From NCBI GenBank assembly GCA_030615705.1, contig JAUWYT010000139.1, positions 1-5,473 of the forward strand: a stretch of DNA of 5,473 nt, in the 5' to 3' direction. Below, piece after piece: positions 1-4,636 of the stretch. This DNA is from Chloroflexota bacterium. Its GTDB lineage: Bacteria; Chloroflexota; Anaerolineae; VGOG01. Both the position numbers and the translations under genes were made by a program. The notes beneath the pieces are model-generated. The model had not been told where the DNA came from. It saw nothing but the letters and a program-made list of their open reading frames with translations, and ran no database searches. Numbering within the stretch: the stretch's first letter is position 1; each line of letters starts with the position of its first letter.

Positions 1-793
1 CGTAACCAGACAAGACCTCGCAGTTGTCCATGAACTTCGCCAGCTCCACTTCACTCTGGCGAAAGTGGATGGGGATCACCCCACACCCCCGCTTCATGAT
101 CAGCCAGGCGGCCACAGGCGAGTCAATGCCGCCAGAGATCAGGGCCACCGCCCGCCCCTCGGTGCCCAAGGGCAATCCCCCGTGCCCAGCCACGGTCTGG
201 CCAAAGACCAGCGCATGGCCCCGGCGCACCTCCACGCCGATGGTGAGGTCAGCCTCATCGGAGAGGTCAACCTGCGCACCCGTTGCTTTCTGGACGTGAG
301 CGCCGACAAGGCGGTTGATCTCAGGCGAAATCAGGGGAAAAGCCTTGTCGGCCCGGCGGCTCTGCACCCGGAAAGTCCGCTTCTCGTCCACGCCAGCTCT
401 CTGAGCCACCCTCAGGGCCTCTGCCCTGATGGCCTCGATGTCAGCCGGAACCTCCCGGGCCGGGCTCAGAGAAACGACGCCGAAGACATCCCGCAGCTTC
501 TCGACGGCCTTGTCCTGAGCCCTTTGTCCCTGGGCCCTGTACTTGTCGCCCTTGGTCCTTTGGCCCAAGGACAAAGGGTCCAGGACAAGTGCCAAAGGAC
601 CAGGGGCCTGTCGAAGGGCCGGTTCCACCTCCTCGACCTGCACGTAGACCCGCTGCCCGACGCTGCGCACCTCACCCGTTATGTCATTCTTTTTCAGGCA
701 GTCCCTGATGTTCTTGCGCAACCGCTTGACGAAATACCACCTGTTCTTGCCTTTCAAGGCGATCTCGCCGTAGCGAATTACGATCAGACCCAT
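1..793 (-). CDS. thiI: tRNA 4-thiouridine sulfurtransferase ThiI (C-terminal part outside window)
   Basis: ThiI transfers persulfide sulfur to U8 of tRNA to make 4-thiouridine; in many bacteria it also supplies sulfur for the thiamine thiazole. The frame is open from an ATG at 793 to the left edge, giving 264 residues. The N-terminus has the family signature RYGEIALKGKNRWYF (residues 7-21), followed by the ferredoxin-like and THUMP regions, then the PP-loop SGGIDSPVAAW at 220-230, which binds ATP for uridine adenylation. The catalytic cysteine region would lie beyond the edge. The start is secure: GGGAGG sits 7 bases upstream and in-frame TAG codons lie directly before it. Oddity: between the strand VYVQVEE (about residue 55) and the helix KAVEKLRDVFG (about 95) there are about 40 residues where the family normally has about 10. 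This stretch is encoded by a palindromic repeat (see 506-619). The gene has its own promoter at 948-976. Confidence 0.95.
   Translation of the reverse strand, partial: MGLIVIRYGEIALKGKNRWYFVKRLRKNIRDCLKKNDITGEVRSVGQRVYVQVEEVEPALRQAPGPLALVLDPLSLGQRTKGDKYRAQGQRAQDKAVEKLRDVFGVVSLSPAREVPADIEAIRAEALRVAQRAGVDEKRTFRVQSRRADKAFPLISPEINRLVGAHVQKATGAQVDLSDEADLTIGVEVRRGHALVFGQTVAGHGGLPLGTEGRAVALISGGIDSPVAAWLIMKRGCGVIPIHFRQSEVELAKFMDNCEVLSGY
506..619. repeat. nested palindromic repeat inserted in frame in thiI
   Basis: The arms at 509-529 and 569-589 are inverted repeats matching at 19 of 21 positions. A second pair, GGTCCTTTGGC at 554-564 and GCCAAAGGACC at 591-601, is perfect over 11 bp. CCTTGG/CCAAGG at 550-555 and 565-570 adds another stem. 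Read on the minus strand the edges are GCCCTTCGACAGG and GCTCAGGACAAGGC, the same edge words as the copy near secD at 3629-3653. The segment is about 114 bp, a multiple of three, and stays open in the thiI frame, adding about 30 residues rich in Q, R, K, L and D to the N-terminal ferredoxin-like domain. The limits are approximate. Confidence 0.8.
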
Positions 794-835
794 GATCTAT
801 CCTCCCTACCCCTTCTCCTGTCACAGCATTTGTTG

Positions 836-941
836 CCGGACACTTTTTCAGACAAGCTAGCATAAGCGCGTATAAGGAGACAATCCTGTCATTCTGAGCC
901 CCGCAGGGATGGAGAATGACGCCCGTACAAAAAGTGTCCGG
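836..941. repeat. 106-bp element with 13-bp terminal inverted repeats in the thiI leader
   Basis: CCGGACACTTTTT at 836-848 and AAAAAGTGTCCGG at 929-941 are perfect inverted copies bounding a non-coding 106-bp segment. Size, perfect ends and lack of coding capacity resemble a miniature inverted-repeat element; no convincing target duplication is visible at the flanks. The element fills most of the thiI 5' leader: the predicted transcription start (about 941) falls on its upstream end, so the RNA would begin with one arm and could fold the two ends together. A hairpin repeat at 888-920 sits inside it. Confidence 0.65.
888..920. repeat. hairpin repeat of the TCATTCTGAGC type
   Basis: GTCATTCT at 888-895 pairs with AGAATGAC at 913-920, and CCC at 900-902 can pair with GGG at 906-908. 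The word TGTCATTCTGAGC resembles a short interspersed repeat that I recall as abundant in several environmental bacterial lineages, including Chloroflexota. It is nested inside the 836-941 element. Confidence 0.55.
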
Positions 942-947
942 TAGTGA

Positions 948-976
948 ATCATAGCACATAAAGCCTTGGGCGTCAA
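948..976 (-). promoter_or_regulatory. sigma-70-type promoter for thiI
   Basis: On the minus strand TTGACG (971-976) and TATGAT (948-953) are separated by exactly 17 bases. Transcription would begin near 941 and give a leader of about 148 bases before the thiI ATG at 793. The -35 box overlaps the T-tract of the preceding terminator. Confidence 0.75.
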
Positions 977-1014
977 AACGAAAACACGGGGTTGAGACAG
1001 AATCTCAACCCCGT
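975..1014 (-). terminator. intrinsic terminator after secDF
   Basis: ACGGGGTTGAGA (986-997) and TCTCAACCCCGT (1003-1014) form a perfect 12-bp stem with a 5-base loop. On the minus strand the stem is followed by G, four T, CG and four T (984-975). It lies about 126 bases downstream of the secF stop and closes the secD-secF transcript before thiI. In the plus direction the trailing sequence is a weaker AT-rich run. Confidence 0.9.
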
Positions 1015-1016
1015 AT

Positions 1017-1139
1017 TTAATATACGTCCGGGTAGTGGCAACCCTTGCAACTGCCCTCGCTTGGCAGCGGTTTTGCGTCCAATTGTCCGGCGTCAGTTCG
1101 GGTCAGGAAAAGCCTTACCCCTACTGATTCATGGATTCC
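1017..1139 (-). other. open in-frame extension downstream of the secF TAG
   Basis: After the secF stop (TAG, 1140-1142) the same frame continues for 40 sense codons to a TAA at 1017-1019. The end of the hypothetical peptide reads SEGSCKGCHYPDVY and contains CKGCH, which matches the CxxCH heme c pattern. No start codon with a ribosome site is evident for a separate gene, and SecF is already full length without it. It may be a chance open stretch, a gene remnant, or a readthrough tail. Confidence 0.3.
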
Positions 1140-2078
1140 CTAGGCCTGTGCTTCTCGCCTCCGCAGGTGGCGGAGAAACTGGCCCACCTCGCCCTTCTCC
1201 CAAACGACCAGCAGTGGTACGGCGGTAAAGATGGACGAATAGGTGCCACTGAGCATCCCCACTAACAAAGTAGCAATGAACTGCTTCATTGTCGCTCCCC
1301 CGAAGAGAAGGATGGCGATCATCACGAAGATCGCGTTGAGCTGGGTAGCCAGGGATCGGTGAATGGTCTCCAAGATGCTGCGGTTGACTATCAGCTCAAA
1401 GGGCTCACCGCGCCGTTTGGGGATGTTCTCGCGGATGCGGTCGAAGACTACGATGGTGTCTTGTACCGAGAAGCCGATGACGGTGAGGATGGCGGTCAGG
1501 AAAAGGGCGTCCACCTGCCAGCCACGAAAGAGGCCAAGGATGGAGAAAAAGCCCATAGCTACCAAGAGGTCATGGACAAGGGACGCAGTGGCACAGGCGC
1601 CATAGCGAAAGGCATGGGGCACCCGTCGAAAGGCAACGACGATGAAGCCCAAGATGACTATGGCGGCCGTTACCACGGCCATGGTCGCCGCCCTGGTCAC
1701 CTCTCCGCCGATAGTGGGCCCCACAGATTCGAATCGTAGTTCCTCCAGCGGCCCGTATCTATCCTCCAGCGCGGATTTGATCTCCATCTTGACCTCCGAT
1801 TCGAGGAAATCGGAGCGGACGAGGACAGTTCGCTCATCGGCCGTGGTCTGCACCATCGTATCAGTGTAGCCCCTCTCTACGAAGACCTGACGCACCTCCC
1901 CAGGTTGAACGGGCTGCTCGAACTCGAGTTCCAAGAGAGCGCCCCCTGTGAAATCAATGCTCAAGCGCACCGGTGTGCCAAACCGCACGGTGGAGTAGAT
2001 CATGGCTATCAAACCGGGCACAATGACCAGGGCCGAGATAATGAAGTACCAACGGCGTTTCTCAATTATATTGAACAT
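1140..2078 (-). CDS. secF: protein translocase subunit SecF
   Basis: SecF is the partner of SecD in the inner-membrane complex that uses the proton gradient to help pull exported proteins through SecYEG. The 312-residue product has the usual length and layout: TM1 at about 10-30, the family motif IDFTGG at 41-46, a periplasmic domain ending in SVGPTIG at 118-124, then five further membrane segments at about 131-150, 160-184, 188-211, 241-260 and 265-292. TM4 carries IGFSVQDTIVVFDRIREN; its Asp207 corresponds to the conserved TM4 acidic residue implicated in proton transfer. The ATG at 2078 is preceded by GGAGG at 5 bases. It lies 72 bases after the secD stop in the same frame. The stop is TAG, followed by an open in-frame stretch. 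Confidence 0.97.
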   Translation of the reverse strand: MFNIIEKRRWYFIISALVIVPGLIAMIYSTVRFGTPVRLSIDFTGGALLELEFEQPVQPGEVRQVFVERGYTDTMVQTTADERTVLVRSDFLESEVKMEIKSALEDRYGPLEELRFESVGPTIGGEVTRAATMAVVTAAIVILGFIVVAFRRVPHAFRYGACATASLVHDLLVAMGFFSILGLFRGWQVDALFLTAILTVIGFSVQDTIVVFDRIRENIPKRRGEPFELIVNRSILETIHRSLATQLNAIFVMIAILLFGGATMKQFIATLLVGMLSGTYSSIFTAVPLLVVWEKGEVGQFLRHLRRREAQA

Positions 2079-2150
2079 GCGCCCCTCCGGGGAATGACCG
2101 ATTATCCAATGATCAATGAACCAATAGCCAGTTGGGCTTTTGGGATTTGA

Positions 2151-3599
2151 TTAGACGCCTAGAAGCCACCGGTGGTCCTGCAACCACTCGCCAGCTACGT
2201 CAAAGACGAAGCGGATGAAAGTGCGGGTGACGGTGATAGCCGTGAACATGCTGATCACCACGCCGATGAAAAGGGTGACGGCAAAACCCTTAACCACGCT
2301 GGCCCCGAAATTCGACCCAAACCAGTAGAGTATGGCACAGGTGATGATGGTAGAGAGGTTTGAGTCGCGGATGGAAGTCCAGGCTCGATCAAAGCCAGCG
2401 TTGATGGCCGCTGCCAGGCTCCGCCCCCAACGCAGTTCCTCCTTCGTGCGCTCGAAGATCAGGATGTTGGCATCAACCGCCATGCCTGTGGAGAGGAGAA
2501 AGCCAGTAATGCCAGGCAGGGTCAAGGTGACCGGGATCAACTTGAAAAGCGCGAAGTTCAACAAAGCGTAGATGATGAGCGCAAGGGCGGCCAGAAAGCC
2601 AGGCAGACGATAGTAGATCAGCATAAAGAGGAGGACAATGACCAGCCCTATGGCCCCAGCCCTGACGCTCCTCCTCACGGAGTCCTGCCCCAGGGTCGGG
2701 CCAACGGAGCGGGTTGTCTCCACCCTCAAGGGAATCGGCAAAGCGCCGTAACGCAACTGAATAGCCAAACTGCGCGCTGCCTCCAAAGTAAAATCGCCGG
2801 TAATCCGAGCCTGGCCTTCGGTGATAGCGGTTTCAATCCGTGGGCAGGAGATGATTCGCTTGTCTAGAACAATGGCCAGGAACCTTCCTACGTTCCGGCT
2901 GGTGAAGTCAGCGAAAACCCTGGCCCCATCGGGCTTCAGGGTGAACTGAATCTCCGGCTTACCATACTGATCCAAGGCGACATTGGCTGTCTCCAACTCC
3001 TTGCCCGTCATCACCGTGGTGAAAACCTCTCCGGTAGGAAGCGGAACTGTAGGGGTGACAGTTGACGTGCCCGTGATCGCCACTGTTGGGGTCATTCCCT
3101 CTGCAGGGGCGACCGTGCTCGGCAATGTGGTGGGCACTGTCACCGCTACCTCTTGGCGGCCGAAGGTGGTTTCGACCACTGTGTCCGGGGGCAAGAACGT
3201 GTAGCCCGCGTCAATAAACTCCAGGAGCCCTGTCTCACGGATGGTGGCAATAGCCAACTCAGGGTCTTTCACCCCCGGCAGCTCGACGATGATCCGCCGT
3301 TCGCCCTGCGATTGGACCAGAGGCTCCATCACACCCAGGGCATCAACGCGGTTCTTGACGATGACCTTGGCGGACTCCATAGCGCCGGGCTCAATGGCTT
3401 CGCCCTCCGGCAGGTCCGCCTCCAGAAGCACCTGCATCCCTCCCTGCAGGTCCAGACCCTGGTGAACCCTGATGTCCCTATCGTAGTTGATGGGGCCCAG
3501 GTGAATGTGAAGGCCCGGGTTGTTCGGCAAATCCACCCAGATGGCCGCCAGAGCCAAGATTATGACCCCTACTAATAAGCCAACGTTTCTCTCTCTCAA
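2151..3599 (-). CDS. secD: protein translocase subunit SecD
   Basis: SecD forms the large periplasmic part of the SecDF export motor. From the TTG at 3599 it has 482 residues. TM1 spans about 6-23, followed by the family motif GLDLQGG (48-54), VKNRVDALGV (81-90), RYGALPIPL (283-291) and GPTLGQDSV (300-308), then five membrane segments at about 315-331, 334-354, 362-382, 414-432 and 437-458. TM4 contains the conserved GMAVDANILIFER with Asp376. Residues about 154-190 are a Thr/Pro/Val-rich low-complexity insertion in the periplasmic domain. Start choice: the frame also allows a GTG at 3641 (496 residues), but that codon lies inside an interspersed repeat and has no ribosome site, whereas GGGAGG sits 10 bases before the TTG. 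The strong promoter upstream and secF downstream make an operon. Confidence 0.96.
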   Translation of the reverse strand: MRERNVGLLVGVIILALAAIWVDLPNNPGLHIHLGPINYDRDIRVHQGLDLQGGMQVLLEADLPEGEAIEPGAMESAKVIVKNRVDALGVMEPLVQSQGERRIIVELPGVKDPELAIATIRETGLLEFIDAGYTFLPPDTVVETTFGRQEVAVTVPTTLPSTVAPAEGMTPTVAITGTSTVTPTVPLPTGEVFTTVMTGKELETANVALDQYGKPEIQFTLKPDGARVFADFTSRNVGRFLAIVLDKRIISCPRIETAITEGQARITGDFTLEAARSLAIQLRYGALPIPLRVETTRSVGPTLGQDSVRRSVRAGAIGLVIVLLFMLIYYRLPGFLAALALIIYALLNFALFKLIPVTLTLPGITGFLLSTGMAVDANILIFERTKEELRWGRSLAAAINAGFDRAWTSIRDSNLSTIITCAILYWFGSNFGASVVKGFAVTLFIGVVISMFTAITVTRTFIRFVFDVAGEWLQDHRWLLGV

Positions 3600-3609
3600 A
3601 CCTAACTTT

Positions 3610-3615
3610 CCTCCC
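3610..3615 (-). promoter_or_regulatory. ribosome binding site deciding the secD start
   Basis: GGGAGG on the minus strand, 10 bases before TTG 3597-3599. It lies inside the longer frame that begins at GTG 3641, so it favours the shorter protein beginning LRERNVGLLVGV, which has a compact positively charged N-terminus before TM1. Confidence 0.65.
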
Positions 3616-3619
3616 TTTA

Positions 3620-3653
3620 CTTCGACAACCCTTCGACGCACTCAGGACAAGGC
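3620..3653. repeat. short interspersed repeat copy in the secD leader
   Basis: The plus strand reads CCCTTCGAC (3629-3637), four bases, then CTCAGGACAAGGC (3641-3653); an extra CTTCGAC lies at 3620-3626. These edge words match those bounding the insertion in thiI at 506-619. The copy lies between the secD promoter and its ribosome site, so it would be part of the leader RNA. Confidence 0.65.
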
Positions 3654-3698
3654 TCGGTACAGCTTCACAGACTCGCACTTAGGTGGCAAACGCAGCAG

Positions 3699-3727
3699 AC
3701 TATACCCCATCGCCTCCCATCTGTCAA
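3699..3727 (-). promoter_or_regulatory. sigma-70-type promoter for secD-secF
   Basis: On the minus strand a consensus TTGACA (3722-3727) and TATAGT (3699-3704) are separated by exactly 17 bases. It starts about 15 bases after the stop of the Mth938-like gene. The predicted start near 3692 gives a leader of about 93 bases to the TTG start of secD. Confidence 0.82.
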
Positions 3728-3741
3728 ATGGCTAATCTCTC

Positions 3742-4086
3742 TCAACAAGTCAAATGAAGGGCGGCCACAACTTTCTCCCCGGAGCGACAGAGCCGATTGA
3801 AGGTTTTGCAGGCTTCGGCTGTCCTCTCGACCCTCAACTTGATGCCTTGCTGCTCTAAGTACTCCTCCGTTTTCGGCAGGACTCTCATCAAGCCCGATTG
3901 CCCAATGCCCACCACCAGCACTTCCGGTTTCTCTTGAACGACCTCCCACAGGTCGGCCGGGCATAGCTCGTGGCCATCGTTTCGCCACCAGCCATCCTTG
4001 ACGCGATCGGGAAAAACGATGACATCGGATGTGTACGGCCTGCCGTCAATTACGATCCGGCCAAAGCGATAATCCTCAATATTCAT
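3742..4086 (-). CDS. Mth938-like (DUF498/AAMDC-type) domain protein
   Basis: This 114-residue single-domain protein fits the Mth938-like family (Pfam DUF498), which includes the eukaryotic proteins AAMDC and NDUFAF3; the bacterial members have no settled biochemical role. Visible family features are the start IEDYRFGRIVIDGRPYTSDV with an early FG.I.I.G..Y..D pattern, a central hydrophobic strand with glycines (VLVVGIGQSGLMRV, about 57-70), and a C-terminal helix with an EACKTFNRL pattern followed by VVAALHL (about 90-112). There is no signal peptide or membrane segment, so it is probably cytoplasmic. GGGAGG lies 9 bases before the ATG. It follows the P-loop gene by 27 bases and is likely cotranscribed with it. 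It is the last gene before the secDF promoter; no terminator is visible between them. Confidence 0.9.
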   Translation of the reverse strand: MNIEDYRFGRIVIDGRPYTSDVIVFPDRVKDGWWRNDGHELCPADLWEVVQEKPEVLVVGIGQSGLMRVLPKTEEYLEQQGIKLRVERTAEACKTFNRLCRSGEKVVAALHLTC

Positions 4087-4113
4087 GCTCTTGCACCTCC
4101 CGCCGCTGACAAA

Positions 4114-4464
4114 TCACTTATTCAACTCAAGGCCCTTCAAGAAATCGAGTGCTCTTTCCAAAACCTCCTCTTCGCTTAACCCGCCGGTTTGAATGTAAAG
4201 ATCACAGTGACTGCGGGCATGCGAGAGGCGGCGGTTCTGTACGGTCAAGTACTCCTCGCTCCAGTCAGCGGACCGTCGCTCGGCAATAGCTGGGAGACTG
4301 GCGTCCAGATAGATCAGGACATCCGGCTTGGAGATCTTTTGCCACATCGTCGGCGCGTAGGAGTGCTCTTGAGTACACTCGCGAGCCTCGTAGCCCAGTT
4401 TTTGAAGGCGCTCAGCCAGAGCTGTCTTTCCCGAGGCACAAGGGCCTACTACAGCAATGCGCAT
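4114..4464 (-). CDS. small P-loop NTPase, kinase-like, function unknown
   Basis: A 116-residue protein with a Walker A motif at its very N-terminus (MRIAVVGPCASGKTAL, motif residues 7-14). The segment KPDVLIYLDAS (46-56) resembles the strand before the nucleotide-binding Arg region of nucleoside and nucleotide kinases. An Arg-rich stretch (RRLSHARSHCDLYI, 78-91) may be a lid-like region, and a C-terminal helix completes a minimal adenylate-kinase-type fold. The substrate cannot be told from sequence. The frame could begin at 4578, but those 38 residues overlap the tail of the upstream repeat protein and show no family features; ATG 4464 places Walker A in its normal position. AGGTGG precedes the ATG with tight spacing. 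Its neighbours are an extracellular-type repeat protein upstream and the Mth938-like gene downstream, neither of which explains it. Confidence 0.78.
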   Translation of the reverse strand: MRIAVVGPCASGKTALAERLQKLGYEARECTQEHSYAPTMWQKISKPDVLIYLDASLPAIAERRSADWSEEYLTVQNRRLSHARSHCDLYIQTGGLSEEEVLERALDFLKGLELNK

Positions 4465-4480
4465 CGGCCACCTGTTGAGC

Positions 4481-4636
4481 CTATTGTCCCGCAGGGTACC
4501 CTTTACAAATAAGAGGCAGGTAAGAGGTGTAAAGGGGCATGACGGTACGAGCCCACACCCCATCGGTGGTGCCAGCATAGAGCACCTGGCAATCGTCCTC
4601 CCCCCCGGGCGTAAAAAGGGTCAGGGAATAGACCTA
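4481..4636 (-). pseudogene. C-terminal remainder of the repeat protein beyond an in-frame TAG
   Basis: Directly after the TAG at 4634-4636 the same frame reads 50 sense codons to a second TAG at 4481-4483. The peptide begins VYSLTLFTPGG, continues LYAGTTDGVWAR, which matches the repeat units upstream of the TAG (VLAIAIN...IYAGTYGDGVW), and ends in a hydrophobic tail MPLYTSYLPLICK. So it is the natural C-terminus of the same protein, separated by one nonsense codon. The second stop lies 16 bases before the P-loop gene start, as expected in an operon. A single base change (for example CAG, AAG or GAG to TAG), a sequencing error, or stop readthrough would all explain it. Confidence 0.8.
4499..4536. 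repeat. 9-bp inverted repeat
   Basis: CCCTTTACA (4499-4507) and TGTAAAGGG (4528-4536) are perfect inverted copies 20 bases apart inside the C-terminal tail of the repeat protein. No T-tract follows on either strand, so it is not a standard terminator; it may be incidental. Confidence 0.35.

Noticed and set aside
65..865. 266-codon open frame on the plus strand
   Set aside because: It is a shadow of thiI: the minus strand here has clear ThiI motifs (GEIALKGKNR, SGGIDSP), and the plus product has no recognisable family and crosses the repeats.
794..947. TPP riboswitch in the thiI leader
   Set aside because: A regulatory RNA was considered because ThiI can serve thiamine synthesis and the leader is long. 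The conserved thi-box words (CUGAGA and the ACCUGAUC-type segment) are not present in a suitable arrangement; the leader is explained by the inverted-repeat element.
684..959. 91-codon minus-strand open frame through the thiI leader
   Set aside because: It runs through the inverted-repeat element and overlaps the thiI start in another frame. It has no ribosome site and no family features.
1359..1739. 126-codon plus-strand frame and other plus-strand frames across secF and secD
   Set aside because: They are antisense shadows of strongly conserved SecF and SecD coding sequence, with low-complexity or implausible products.
2079..2150. ATTGG/TCATT-like repeated words in the secD-secF spacer
   Set aside because: The repeats are short and imperfect in an AT-rich spacer and do not form a convincing terminator, promoter or repeat unit.
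4087..4116. P-loop gene and Mth938-like gene lie in the same frame with nine open codons between
   Set aside because: Short enough to be chance; the TGA stop, the GGGAGG ribosome site and the family-typical start of the second protein support two separate genes.
4465..4578. 38-residue N-terminal extension of the P-loop protein
   Set aside because: The Walker A strand of such proteins starts at the N-terminus, and the extension overlaps the coding tail of the upstream repeat protein in a different frame.
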